DNA of 64,000 nt from an uncultured Clostridia bacterium (lineage in GTDB: Bacteria > Bacillota > Clostridia > Christensenellales > CAG-917): NCBI GenBank assembly GCA_944332995.1, contig CALVKR010000001.1, positions 1-64,000 on the forward strand, written 5' to 3'. Each line of letters starts with the position of its first letter. Position 1 is the first letter of the stretch. Position numbers and translations under genes: made by a program. The notes under the pieces were generated by a model. It searched no databases. It saw only the letters and a program-made list of their open reading frames with translations, and had not been told where the DNA came from. Shown piece after piece: positions 23,017-32,088 of this stretch.

Positions 23017-23610
23017 TTTATTTCCATTGTATTGGCAGGCGACTATACTATAAGCGAGCAACAAGTCTTAAGCGCCGACGGAGTGACCTTGAATGGCGAT
23101 AACGGCGCCACAATAATTCTTACCGCACCTGTCGTTCCGTTTTTGATGAACGGACAAAATCAAACTATAAAGGGATTTAAAATGACGAGCAACGTCCCCT
23201 ATCCCGTCGAGTTTATCCGGATTGGCGGAAACGGAAACCGCATATTGGGCAACGTCATATACGGACCCGAACAATCGGGGGATTCGTCGACATGGGATGT
23301 CAACCGAGGTTTCGTGACTCAGCCAAGCATCACAATCGTTTTGATAAGCGGAAGCGTTTTTTATTCGCTAAGACAGCCGGGGTATCTGAATCCCGATTCT
23401 ACGGGAATAATCTTCAATAATGCGGCGTTTAACACAAGAGGCTACGTCGTGGACGGAGTGCTTTTTGAATTCAGCGGAAACTCGTGGGGAATACCGCAAA
23501 ATGCCGTCGATATAGCACTTCTTTCAGGCGCGGCGACGGGTGCGCCCTACGACCCTGTCAGCGCACTTGAGTCAAGCAACAGCAACGCAAACATAAGCGA
23601 CCAACGATAA
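23017..23610 (+). pseudogene. N-terminally truncated parallel beta-helix protein
   Basis: The open frame begins after a stop at 23014-23016. It encodes about 190 residues typical of the start and end of a right-handed beta-helix protein (DYTISEQQVLSADGVTLNGDNGATII, QNQTIKGFKM, RILGNVIYG). The only possible starts are ATT/TTG codons, with no Shine-Dalgarno site or secretion signal. I read it as a remnant whose 5' part, and perhaps middle, is lost, possibly through rearrangement next to the tRNA. The intact C-terminus (SNSNANISDQR) and a terminator follow. A short functional protein from TTG 23032 cannot be excluded. Confidence 0.6.
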
Positions 23611-23616
23611 TTGACG

Positions 23617-23640
23617 AGGCGGCACAAATGCCGCCTTTAA
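23617..23640 (+). terminator. Hairpin after the beta-helix remnant
   Basis: Perfect 8-bp stem AGGCGGCA/TGCCGCCT with loop CAAA and a short T/A tail. Confidence 0.75.
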
Positions 23641-23737
23641 ATATAGTTTAAACTAACGGTATAGTCAAAATTTTTTGAAAACTTTGATATTGAGCATTAC
23701 AACGCATTAAGCTTGCAAATTTGTGAGGTGTCGAATA

Positions 23738-24454
23738 TTAAATGCTGATGCTTTCAAACACCCTTTTTAAATCGTCTCTGATAACCAAAGTCGCAGAAGA
23801 ATCGAAAGAAGTTGGCTGATTATTTATAAGGCACAAAATTTTACCGTTAGTGTTATGCAAAAGAGAGCTTGCAGGATATACCGACAGAGAAGTTCCGCCC
23901 ACAATTATCAAATCGGCTTCTTCTATCGCCTTATACGCCCTAGACCATTCAGTATCCGAAAGAGGCTCCTCGTACAAAACTACGTCGGGTTTGACAACTC
24001 CTCCGCATTTTGCGCATTTTGGAACTCCTTTTGAGTTTAAAATATAATCCACGCCGTAAAACTCACCGCAATCGAGGCAATAATTTCTGTTTACGCTTCC
24101 GTGCAGTTCTATGACGTTTCGGCTACCTGCCATCTGATGCAGACCGTCTATATTTTGCGTTATCACCGACCTTAGCTTTCCCGCTTTTTCGAGCGAAGCA
24201 AGAGTTGAATGAACTACGTTTGGTTTTGCATTCGGATAAAGCATTTTCGAGCGGTAAAATTCAAAAAACTTTTCCGTGTTCCGAACAAAAAAGGAATGGC
24301 TTAAATAAACCTCGGCAGGTAGGTCGCCCGTATACAGCCCGCCCTTCCCTCTGAAATCGGGAATACCGCTCGCCGTGGAAACGCCTGCGCCACCGAAGAA
24401 AACAGCGTTTGAGCTTTGTTTTATAAAATCGTTTAGTTTTTCCGTATCCGACAT
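23738..24454 (-). CDS. cobB: Sir2-family NAD-dependent protein deacylase
   Basis: A 238-residue sirtuin that removes acyl groups from lysines using NAD. Visible motifs are the NAD-binding FFGGAGVSTASGIPDFRGKGGLY, QNIDGLHQMAG with the adjacent catalytic HG in ELHGSV, and a Cys4 zinc site (CLDCG and CAKCG). GGTSLSVYPASSLL completes the Rossmann core. Length is normal for bacterial CobB. It is probably monocistronic or follows the 255-residue membrane protein gene on the same strand after 87 bp. Confidence 0.95.
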   Translation of the reverse strand: MSDTEKLNDFIKQSSNAVFFGGAGVSTASGIPDFRGKGGLYTGDLPAEVYLSHSFFVRNTEKFFEFYRSKMLYPNAKPNVVHSTLASLEKAGKLRSVITQNIDGLHQMAGSRNVIELHGSVNRNYCLDCGEFYGVDYILNSKGVPKCAKCGGVVKPDVVLYEEPLSDTEWSRAYKAIEEADLIIVGGTSLSVYPASSLLHNTNGKILCLINNQPTSFDSSATLVIRDDLKRVFESISI

Positions 24455-24541
24455 AAGCCGCTATCCTGCCTTATCATTAAGAAAAAGTAAATTTTTAACA
24501 GACCTTAAATTTTTGAAAAAAAATCTGTTTTGACATCGAAA

Positions 24542-25309
24542 TCAACATCTGAGTTTGTTATTACTCTCGGACAATCTGTCGAGAAATTTGACGGGAATAT
24601 CTCTTTTTGTGCACCTTTCCGTAAACTTTGAAGTAACGGCAAGATATATGCAATATATTGCAGGCAACCCGAGATTCGTTTCCATAAGCGAGTTGACAAC
24701 AAGCACTTTAATCTGTTGCAAAAAGTCCATATCGACGGAGCGAATACCGCCCAAAAGCAGAGTTACTTCCCAACCGAACTGAACGGCAACGCCTATGGCA
24801 AAAAGCCACAGAAGTTTAAACTGTTTGTTTTTATCCTTTTGGAACAAATTCCAACAGATAAGCGCAACGTAACTGACAATCAAAAATACAGCCATAAACC
24901 AATGGTATGCCCCTGTTTCACGCCATATCGTTATTTGTTGTCCACCGCCCGTTATAGCGTCATCGAGAATGGGACATACAATCCACCACAGCACTATAAG
25001 CAAAGTCCATTCCGTGAGTTTTTCGTCACGCCTTAGGCAAAGCCATATCCAGGCAAAATTTGTGATGCCGTAACTTAGCGACATCCACAGTAGCACCCAA
25101 AACATATCGGCGTTTATGATATGCCTTGACCCCGTTGCAAGATGAAATATGCCGTAGTCGACGATAAAATACAGTATACCGCCGCAAAGAGCAAAAATGA
25201 GAGTCAACCGTCTTTTTGTGAAAAATAGCAACAGACAAAATGCAACGATAAATATCGAATCCATTATTATATACGATAATCCGAAAGATCTGAGCGCTAT
25301 GATTTCCAT
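24542..25309 (-). CDS. Polytopic membrane protein of unknown function
   Basis: A 255-residue protein with about seven hydrophobic segments (about 13-31, 36-53, 65-87, 98-115, 133-155, 163-180 and 205-225) and a basic C-terminus. Conserved-looking polar features inside the membrane part include DDAITGGGQQ and FGWE. I do not recognise a family. The ATG follows AGGAGG and a leader filled with 13-bp tandem repeats (25337-25427). No neighbour gives a functional hint. Confidence 0.8.
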   Translation of the reverse strand: MEIIALRSFGLSYIIMDSIFIVAFCLLLFFTKRRLTLIFALCGGILYFIVDYGIFHLATGSRHIINADMFWVLLWMSLSYGITNFAWIWLCLRRDEKLTEWTLLIVLWWIVCPILDDAITGGGQQITIWRETGAYHWFMAVFLIVSYVALICWNLFQKDKNKQFKLLWLFAIGVAVQFGWEVTLLLGGIRSVDMDFLQQIKVLVVNSLMETNLGLPAIYCIYLAVTSKFTERCTKRDIPVKFLDRLSESNNKLRC

Positions 25310-25336
25310 AACTTCCTCCTGTGTAGATAAATATCA

Positions 25337-25427
25337 ACAGGTTATATATCAAGGTTATATACCAATGTTATATACCAATTTTACATACCAAGGTTATAAT
25401 CAAGGGTTATATATCGTGGATATATAT
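25337..25427. repeat. Degenerate 13-bp tandem array in a gene leader
   Basis: About seven units near CAAGGTTATATAC (for example 25350-25362, 25363-25375, 25376-25388). They lie between a TTGACA-like box on the minus strand (25433-25438) and the ribosome site of the 255-residue membrane protein, so they may be transcribed or act as an operator array. Confidence 0.8.
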
Positions 25428-25593
25428 CAATATGTCAATAGGATATATATTGACAGTTTATATACATAAATATAACTATTGAAATTTTACCAAATTAAAA
25501 CAGCCAATTCAATAGGAAAAAGAAATTTTATATTATTCGTGACAAATTCGTATAATTCCCCATTTAAACTTAAAAATAGGATCTGAAGATTGC

Positions 25594-25627
25594 ATAAGTC
25601 GTATATTTGCATAAATATACGACTTAT
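25594..25627. repeat. Perfect 15-bp inverted repeat
   Basis: Arms ATAAGTCGTATATTT and AAATATACGACTTAT with loop GCAT. There is no T-tract, so it is not a standard terminator. It could be an operator or cruciform. Confidence 0.85.
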
Positions 25628-25837
25628 AATGAATATTTATACATTTCTTTGACATTAATGAAGATTTTATTCATTATATAAAACTAAAGTTTTATATTCC
25701 TTTCAATATCAAAAAGGCTTTTAAACGGTTTTGCGGTTAAAAAAAGTAAGAAAAAACCAAAAATGCAATTTTTATATAACTTTTTAGTCTGCAAAAGTTA
25801 TACGGAAAAAACAATTTAAAAATAAAAAATTGAAATT

Positions 25838-25863
25838 AAAAAAGGCGCCGAAAACGCCTTTTT
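25838..25863 (-). terminator. Terminator of rho
   Basis: Stem AAGGCG/CGCCTT with a 7-nt loop, flanked by A and T runs, 28 bp after the rho stop. Confidence 0.85.
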
Positions 25864-25891
25864 AATTTGATAAAACATTATAATGTGAAGA

Positions 25892-27325
25892 CTATTTATT
25901 GTTCATCAATACGAAGCCTTCTTTTTTGATAGCATTCATCTCCCCTCTTACGAGGTCGATAAACTCTTTATTGTTTGCAGATTTAACAAGCCTTGTATAA
26001 AGGTTTTCCGTTTGTTCCGCACTGTCGCCGACAGACAAAATTTTGCGGATTGCCCAAACGGCTTCCAGCTCCGATTGACTGAGCAAAAGCTCCTCTTTTC
26101 TCGTTCCGCTCTTTGCAAGGTCGATTGCAGGGAAAATACGTTTTTCGGAAAGACGGCGATCGAGATGTATTTCCATATTGCCCGTGCCTTTAAATTCCTC
26201 GTAAATGACGTCGTCCATTCTGCTACCCGTATCAATCAACGCCGTGGCTATAATCGTAAGGCTTCCGCCGTTTTCAATGTTTCTTGCCGAGCCGAAAAAT
26301 CTTTTTGGGCTGTAGAGCGCACCCGGGTCGATACCGCCTGACAGAGTTCTGCCCGTAGGCGGAATGGTAAGGTTGTAAGCTCTTGCAAGTCTTGTTAAAG
26401 AGTCAAGCAATATAACGACGTCCTTTCCCATTTCGACAAGTCGCTTTGCCCTTTCGAGCAACATTTCAGCAGCTTTTGTATGGTGGTCGGGAAGCTCGTC
26501 GAACGTGGAATAAACCACCTCGCCTTTGATTGACCTTTGCATATCCGTGACTTCTTCCGGGCGCTCGTCGATGAGCAAAACTTTTAAGATAGCGTCCGGA
26601 TAATTTTTTGCAATGGACGAAGCAATCATTTTTAAAAGGGTTGTTTTACCTGCCTTAGGAGGCGAAACAATCATTGCCCTTTGACCTTTTCCGATAGGCG
26701 CAATAAGGTCTATGGCGCGGGTTGCAAAATCGTTTGGCTTATCCGCCATTTCGAGCACGTATCTCTCGTTAGGATAAATGGGGATAAGGTCGTCGAAATT
26801 GGGTCGGGAAAGAAGTTTTTCGGGCGAATCGCCGTTGACTTCCGTCACCGCAAAGATTGAAGGCGGCTTACCCTCTTGCAAAACTCTGGCAACGCCTTTG
26901 ACATAGTCGCCGCTCCTCAAACCGAATTTTTTAATCTTTACGCCGTGGACGTATGCGTCCTTTTCGTTACACTCTCCGTTTTTTATTCTTAAAAAGCCGT
27001 ATCCGTCGGGATTTATTTCAAGGATACCCTCTCTCTCCTCCTCAATGCCGGACGAGTCGTTCATGATTTTCGGAATGGGATTTATTGAAGACGTTTTATA
27101 CGAATCGTCTGTTTCCTCCTGTTCCGTCTTAATCGGTTTAGGCGGTCTGCCCCTCACGGGAGGAGGCGGCAATACTTCCCCGTTGGCAACGGACACAATC
27201 ATATTGACAAGCTCCATTTTATTTTTCTTTGTAGGAGAGGAAATTCCCGCATTTCTGGCAATTGCTCTGATGGCAAAAATATCCATTTGCTCGAGTTCCT
27301 CACGAGTATAACTAATTTGAGACAT
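25892..27325 (-). CDS. rho: Transcription termination factor Rho
   Basis: A 477-residue hexameric RNA helicase that ends transcription at C-rich, unstructured RNA. Residues 1-50 are the Rho N-terminal domain. A Pro/Arg-rich linker with [12 protein letters not shown] follows, then the cold-shock-like RNA-binding domain ([14 protein letters not shown]) and the ATPase core with [12 protein letters not shown] (Walker A), [29 protein letters not shown] and the Q/R-loop region [16 protein letters not shown]. The ATG follows GGAGG. It is probably its own unit with the terminator at 25838-25863. Confidence 0.97.
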   Translation of the reverse strand: MSQISYTREELEQMDIFAIRAIARNAGISSPTKKNKMELVNMIVSVANGEVLPPPPVRGRPPKPIKTEQEETDDSYKTSSINPIPKIMNDSSGIEEEREGILEINPDGYGFLRIKNGECNEKDAYVHGVKIKKFGLRSGDYVKGVARVLQEGKPPSIFAVTEVNGDSPEKLLSRPNFDDLIPIYPNERYVLEMADKPNDFATRAIDLIAPIGKGQRAMIVSPPKAGKTTLLKMIASSIAKNYPDAILKVLLIDERPEEVTDMQRSIKGEVVYSTFDELPDHHTKAAEMLLERAKRLVEMGKDVVILLDSLTRLARAYNLTIPPTGRTLSGGIDPGALYSPKRFFGSARNIENGGSLTIIATALIDTGSRMDDVIYEEFKGTGNMEIHLDRRLSEKRIFPAIDLAKSGTRKEELLLSQSELEAVWAIRKILSVGDSAEQTENLYTRLVKSANNKEFIDLVRGEMNAIKKEGFVLMNNK

Positions 27326-27446
27326 AATACCTCCGTCAAATTATGTAATAAAATATTAAATTTAAAATCTGATAAACTTTATCGAATTAAGGAAAAAGTA
27401 AATAAATTCAAAGACTGAAAAGCAGTCAAAACTCAGTCGCAGGCGA

Positions 27447-28106
27447 CTAATCGAGTTGAACTTTATCCAAAACTATAACCTTAGTGCTTTCGCCGTCAAA
27501 ATCGGCACGGTCAAACTCAACGGTGTCCGAATCTGCATAAACGACGTCTTCTTCCGGAAACAAGTCAATAAAATCGGAGACCTTATCGATATCCATAATG
27601 GAATCCTTGGTGCGGTAGTGCATCGGAATGACGATATCCGGCATGATTTTATCGACGTATTCTTTAGCTTCAACGGCGTCAATGGTGTATTTACCGCCAA
27701 CCGGGATAAGCAAAATGTTGACAGGCATGATGGTTTCCACCACTCTGATGTTGCACTCCTCTCCTATATCGCCGAGGTGGCAGACTTCAACGCCGTCCAT
27801 TCTGAATTTAAAGATGAGGTTGTCTCCTCTTTTAGTTCCCATATGGTGGTCGTGATAAGACTGAAAACTTTGAATATGAATCCCTTCGACTTCAAAACCT
27901 CCAAGCTCATCGATAACTATGGGGTTTCCGCCTACTTTGGAAACAAGATTGTGATCCGAATGTTTATGGCTTATGGTAACGGCATTCGCATTAACCTTGG
28001 GCATTGCAAAACCAACGACGCTTTCTTCAAAAGGGTCGGTAACGATTGACGTCCCCGTGCTCTCCTCGAGTTTAAAAGAACTATGCCCTAACCACTGAAT
28101 TTTCAT
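27447..28106 (-). CDS. UPF0173 metal-dependent hydrolase (MBL fold)
   Basis: A 219-residue metallo-beta-lactamase-fold protein of the UPF0173 group. It starts with the family-typical IQWLGHSSFKLE and has the metal site SHKHSDHN (HxHxDH), CHLGDIG and IPMHYRT. The substrate is unknown for the family. It is 15 bp downstream of prs on the same strand and is probably cotranscribed. Confidence 0.92.
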   Translation of the reverse strand: MKIQWLGHSSFKLEESTGTSIVTDPFEESVVGFAMPKVNANAVTISHKHSDHNLVSKVGGNPIVIDELGGFEVEGIHIQSFQSYHDHHMGTKRGDNLIFKFRMDGVEVCHLGDIGEECNIRVVETIMPVNILLIPVGGKYTIDAVEAKEYVDKIMPDIVIPMHYRTKDSIMDIDKVSDFIDLFPEEDVVYADSDTVEFDRADFDGESTKVIVLDKVQLD

Positions 28107-28121
28107 ACAAACTCCTGACGG

Positions 28122-29264
28122 TTATTTTTTCAATAAATTTTTAATTTTATCGATAGGGTCAAGCAACTTTCCGACAGACTCGTTAAAATTGCAAGACGCT
28201 ATAATGTATGCTATATATTTTGATAAATCACTTTCAATAAACCAATCGCAGCCGGCAAGTTCGGGAATTCTGTAAGTGAGGTTTGTAGAAACGACTGCCT
28301 CGAACATACCCTCTTCATGCGCTTTATTGAATTTATCGACGCCCTCGGTAAAGAGAGGGAACGTGCACGAAAGGAATATTTTATCCGCACCTTTTTCTTT
28401 TAACTCGGTAGCGAGTTTAATGACCGAATCGCCCGTGGCGATAATGTCGTCGGCAACAAAAATGTTTTTGCCGGAAACCGAGCTGCCTATGTATTCGTGC
28501 GCTATGATAGGATTTCTGCCGTTGACCACTTTGGTATAGTCTCGACGCTTGTAGAACATACCGAGGTCGACGCCGAGAACGGAAGCATAATAAATGTTTC
28601 GTGACATTGCGCCTTCATCGGGTGAAACAACCATAAAGTCGTTGTGCAAGTCAATCTCTGGATATTTTTTCTTTAACGCCTTAAGAATTTGATATGTCGG
28701 GAAGAAGTTGTCAAATCCCATAAGCGGAACGGCATTCTGAACGCGCGGGTCGTGTGCGTCGAACGTGATGATATCCGTAACGCCCATTGCCTTTAATTCC
28801 TGCAACATCATGGCGCAGTCAAGCGACTCCCTGCCGGCTCTGCGGTGCTGTCTGCCACCGTATAAAAGCGGCATGATAACGGTTATACGATAGGGCTTAC
28901 CGGCGCAAGCGCAAATAATCCTTTTTAAATCGGCATAATGTTCGTCGGGCGTGATGGGAATTTGTTTTTCGAACAAATCATAAGTGACGCCGTGATTTCC
29001 TACGTCGCATATGATATAAACGTCTTTACTGCGGACGGTATCGTTTACCATACCCTTTCCGTCGCCCGTAGTGAAACGAGGATAACTTGTGTCTACTATG
29101 AAACTGTCGACGTCGGCATATACTTTCGTACCCGAATCCTTAAACAATTTTACAAGTCGCAAGTCAATTTGTTTTGCAAAGTCCAAAGCTCCTTTAAGTG
29201 CGATAATCGCAAGCGGAGCCGCATTTTTTTGAGCAGAAAATTGTATATCGGTCGTCGGCGTCAT
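28122..29264 (-). CDS. prs: Ribose-phosphate pyrophosphokinase
   Basis: A 380-residue PRPP synthetase that makes 5-phosphoribosyl diphosphate from ribose 5-phosphate and ATP for nucleotide, His and Trp synthesis. It shows YGGRQHRRAGRES, TFDAHDPRVQN and the PRPP-binding loop VADDIIATGDSV. It is longer than the usual form of about 315 residues, in both the N-terminal part and internal loops, matching the long variant seen in some Clostridia and Bacteroidetes. The gene has its own promoter at 29289-29316, with AGGAGG before the ATG. Confidence 0.95.
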   Translation of the reverse strand: MTPTTDIQFSAQKNAAPLAIIALKGALDFAKQIDLRLVKLFKDSGTKVYADVDSFIVDTSYPRFTTGDGKGMVNDTVRSKDVYIICDVGNHGVTYDLFEKQIPITPDEHYADLKRIICACAGKPYRITVIMPLLYGGRQHRRAGRESLDCAMMLQELKAMGVTDIITFDAHDPRVQNAVPLMGFDNFFPTYQILKALKKKYPEIDLHNDFMVVSPDEGAMSRNIYYASVLGVDLGMFYKRRDYTKVVNGRNPIIAHEYIGSSVSGKNIFVADDIIATGDSVIKLATELKEKGADKIFLSCTFPLFTEGVDKFNKAHEEGMFEAVVSTNLTYRIPELAGCDWFIESDLSKYIAYIIASCNFNESVGKLLDPIDKIKNLLKK

Positions 29265-29288
29265 TAGTATCCTCCTGTATTTGTATTC

Positions 29289-29316
29289 ATTATAACATAA
29301 ATTTTTAAATTTTCAA
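29289..29316 (-). promoter_or_regulatory. Promoter of prs
   Basis: On the minus strand TTGAAA (29316-29311) and TATAAT (29294-29289) are 16 bp apart. Confidence 0.7.
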
Positions 29317-29369
29317 GAAATAATTAACTGATTTTAAAAGATATTTAAAACAATTTAAAAATTATACCA

Positions 29370-29398
29370 TTGACTTAATATGACATATATATTATAAT
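29370..29398 (+). promoter_or_regulatory. Promoter of the paralogous membrane-protein operon
   Basis: TTGACT (29370-29375) and TATAAT (29393-29398) with a 17-bp spacer, 32 bp before the first ATG. This is a near-consensus strong promoter. Confidence 0.8.
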
Positions 29399-29430
29399 TA
29401 TTACATATTCAAATTGATAAGGAGCAAATT

Positions 29431-30516
29431 ATGCAAAAAAGAAAACTATTTAACATTCTTCGCGTTATATGCTATTGCTTAGGTTTTCCGCTTTTATTTC
29501 TTATCGGTCTGATTGCCTCAATGCCGTTTTTCGGTGAACCGGTTTACGCCGATTCATGCGCTAACGGCATTTTGATTTTACTCGGCATTTGGGCCATAGT
29601 GGAAATCGTTCGCTTCAGCATGAAATTTGCGTTGAGAAAACACCGTCTGCTTCAGACAATCATCACAATCATAGTAGCAATCGTCGTTATGGCTGTTCCT
29701 ATGTTTATCGCCGATGCCGTTCTCGGAAAGCAGTACAAACAAATCGTTGAAGACAACAAAACCATCACCGTTTCCTTCAACGAAGGCGAAAGAATTTCCG
29801 CAGCAGGAACGTCTGTGACACTTACGGAAGATATTACCGTTCCCGCAGAATACTTCAACGCAGGTTTTACTACTGAGAACTATGAGTATCAGGTAGGCTG
29901 GTATAACGTCGTTACCAACACCTCACGTCGGGACAAAGCACTTTACTGGCAGCTCATTTACGATACCGATATCTATATGTATAAAACCGGCATCAACAAA
30001 TGGCTCAACTTTAACGACTACAAATTCAACAATTACGAAGAAGATACCGGTGACGGTCTCGCTCTCGGCGTAGCTTCGACTATCAAAAACGAAATTAACA
30101 CTCTTAAAAAAGTCGTCGCTGTTTACTATTATCAAGACATTAACGATTTGCCTATATCGGAAGAACTTCAATCCGCTTACGACCTCGCATGCGGAAAGAC
30201 AAGCACAAGCGAAATAATCGCTTCGGGAATGTCGCTTTCTTCTCTCTATCAGCTTCAGCTCGAATTAGAGACAAGGCCTTCGCTCTATCCCTTCCTCGCT
30301 GTCAGAAATTATATCTACATCTTCATAGGAATCGTTGCTTTCGTTTATATTCTCATCTACTTCCTTAACGAAAAATATTTAGCTTGCAAGCCCGACGAAC
30401 TCGTTCAGTTTAAATTCTTGAACAAATTCAGAAAGGAAAACGGAGACCCCACTCCCGAAGCTAAATCCGCTAATGAAGCAAAATCTAAAAAGAAGGAGGA
30501 AAAAGGTAATGAATAA
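29431..30516 (+). CDS. Membrane protein of unknown function, paralogue 1
   Basis: A 361-residue protein with three N-terminal membrane segments (about 9-31, 45-61 and 73-95), a probable extracytoplasmic domain (about 97-285), one further segment (about 290-310) and a charged cytoplasmic tail rich in Lys and Glu. The first segment carries the phrase YCLGFPLLFLIGLIASMPFF, matched by YAIGFPILLIIAIVYSLPYF in the next protein, so the two are paralogues. No family is recognised. The codons favour C-ending forms (AAC, CTC, TTC), unlike neighbours, and suggest high expression. Overlaps the next gene by 8 bp. Confidence 0.85.
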   Translation: MQKRKLFNILRVICYCLGFPLLFLIGLIASMPFFGEPVYADSCANGILILLGIWAIVEIVRFSMKFALRKHRLLQTIITIIVAIVVMAVPMFIADAVLGKQYKQIVEDNKTITVSFNEGERISAAGTSVTLTEDITVPAEYFNAGFTTENYEYQVGWYNVVTNTSRRDKALYWQLIYDTDIYMYKTGINKWLNFNDYKFNNYEEDTGDGLALGVASTIKNEINTLKKVVAVYYYQDINDLPISEELQSAYDLACGKTSTSEIIASGMSLSSLYQLQLELETRPSLYPFLAVRNYIYIFIGIVAFVYILIYFLNEKYLACKPDELVQFKFLNKFRKENGDPTPEAKSANEAKSKKKEEKGNE

Positions 30517-31981
30517 AAAAGCATTGATGATTGCATTAGACGTCATACTTTATGCTATCGGTTTTCCCATTCTTTTGATTATTGCGATAGTGTATAGTCT
30601 CCCCTATTTTGAAACTAACCTTTACGGTCTCACTGCAGCTACGCCTATTATATTAGTTGTGCTTGCATGGCTTGCAACAGGCGTTTCCGAACTTGCAATT
30701 CGTCTTGTCGCCAAAAAGAAAATGGACGCAGGCGCCTATCCCGACAAGAAAAAGGCATTAAGAAGCCAAGGCATAAGAATGATTATTGCAATCTTCTGCT
30801 GCCTTACTATCTTCACCTGCTTTTTGGATATCGTTCTTCCCCCCTTGCTCAATACGGCAACGCAGGGAACTATCCTTTACGAAGATATCCTTTTAGACGA
30901 CGAGTCGCAAAACGAGGCACAGCAAGACCTCTTCAAAACCTTTGTAACTTGGAACGTTGAAAACGGCAACCTCAACAAGAAAACTCTTTCCGAAATGGAA
31001 TCATTCTACGCCGCTCAAGGTCAGAACGAAGCATACATCAATCAAATGAAGACATTCTTTATCAATGCTTCAAAAGACTACCGTTCAAATGATAGTTCGT
31101 TGTCCGGCTGGGAAAGATACGGCTTTAATGCAGAGGGCGGCTTTGCCGAAACATGCAAAGATAAAATTATAAACTCCTATCTTTCGGAAGCCATGAACAA
31201 CGAAGAAATTCAAACCGTTCTCAAAAAGTGCTTCAACACAATCGATGCGGCATATCAAACGTTTGACCCTCTTACGATTGAGCTTGCGCTTGAAAACCTT
31301 GACTATCTCTTTAACTACAATCACGATTGGCTCAACGATCTCATGTTGGTTATCTACGGAGATGAAAACGGTGAAGCAAACAAGGATACTCCCGGAGATT
31401 TAACTACCGGCGACTACCTCTATATGTGGTGTATAGTCGACCTTCTCGGCGAAGTACCCAGCGACCCGATGGTTGAGGACAATATGAGCTTGCTCGAACC
31501 GATGTGGAAGTTGTATACCGATAAAAACGGCGTTAAAACAACCCACAACGAAGCCCGTGGCGTTCTTGACTACATGAGCATGGCTTGGATGGACAGCATC
31601 ACGCTTTTGGGTATCGTTTCCGTCACTAAGATGCGTTTGTGGTTCTACTTCTTCAGCGCAATTATCATGGTGGCAGGTCTTGTAAGATACTTCATCGTCC
31701 GCCCCTCCTACTACGGAGTATCGCTTTGCGGCTGCACGGCTTGCGGCAACGGCGACTCAACAGACGGTAACGGAGAGGAGGCAGTCTTTGAAGAAAATTT
31801 TGCCGAAAACGCATCAGACGATAAAAAGGCAAAAAAGGCTAAAAAGTCAAACAAAAAGAACGCCGAAACCGTAGAGACGGAACAAAATACAGAGGCTGTC
31901 GAATCCGAAAAAACCGAAGAAACAGCTCAAAATGAAGTCACGGAAACCTCCGAAACTTCTTTAGAAAACCCTCAAGAATAA
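30509..31981 (+). CDS. Membrane protein of unknown function, paralogue 2
   Basis: A 490-residue protein with the same plan as its upstream paralogue: three N-terminal membrane segments (about 5-28, 36-58 and 83-104), a long extracytoplasmic part (about 105-375), a segment at about 382-402 and a cytoplasmic tail. The tail holds a Cys cluster LCGCTACGNG and then a Lys-rich and Glu/Thr-rich low-complexity end. The start at 30509 is chosen over an upstream in-frame ATG (30473) because AAGGAGG lies just ahead of it. The operon ends at a strong terminator. The Cys cluster could bind metal, but nothing proves it. Confidence 0.85.
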   Translation: MNKKALMIALDVILYAIGFPILLIIAIVYSLPYFETNLYGLTAATPIILVVLAWLATGVSELAIRLVAKKKMDAGAYPDKKKALRSQGIRMIIAIFCCLTIFTCFLDIVLPPLLNTATQGTILYEDILLDDESQNEAQQDLFKTFVTWNVENGNLNKKTLSEMESFYAAQGQNEAYINQMKTFFINASKDYRSNDSSLSGWERYGFNAEGGFAETCKDKIINSYLSEAMNNEEIQTVLKKCFNTIDAAYQTFDPLTIELALENLDYLFNYNHDWLNDLMLVIYGDENGEANKDTPGDLTTGDYLYMWCIVDLLGEVPSDPMVEDNMSLLEPMWKLYTDKNGVKTTHNEARGVLDYMSMAWMDSITLLGIVSVTKMRLWFYFFSAIIMVAGLVRYFIVRPSYYGVSLCGCTACGNGDSTDGNGEEAVFEENFAENASDDKKAKKAKKSNKKNAETVETEQNTEAVESEKTEETAQNEVTETSETSLENPQE

Positions 31982-31995
31982 CTTTACGTTATAAC

Positions 31996-32026
31996 AAAAA
32001 AAGGCTCGCTATTGCGGGCCTTTTTT
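31996..32026 (+). terminator. Terminator of the membrane-protein operon
   Basis: Stem GGCTCGC/GCGGGCC (one T-G wobble), loop TATT, flanked by seven A and six T. It may also serve the opposite strand. Confidence 0.9.
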
Positions 32027-32088
32027 ATTCGTAATAAATTTAACTAAAGGTAAAACTAAAAAATTTTTAAACAAAAACAAAAAATAAT

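Larger units (their letters stand above)
25310..25891. other. 580-bp AT-rich intergenic region with repeats
   Basis: No gene is supported. It holds the 13-bp repeat array (25337-25427), a perfect 15-bp inverted repeat (25594-25627), an unassigned AT-rich stretch and the rho terminator. Confidence 0.8.

Noticed and set aside
27456-28049. 197-residue rightward open frame inside the UPF0173 gene
   Set aside because: Antisense shadow produced by codon periodicity of the real gene.
30473-30508. Upstream start for the second paralogous membrane protein
   Set aside because: It adds a very basic 12-residue extension in another gene, while a strong AAGGAGG precedes the ATG at 30509.
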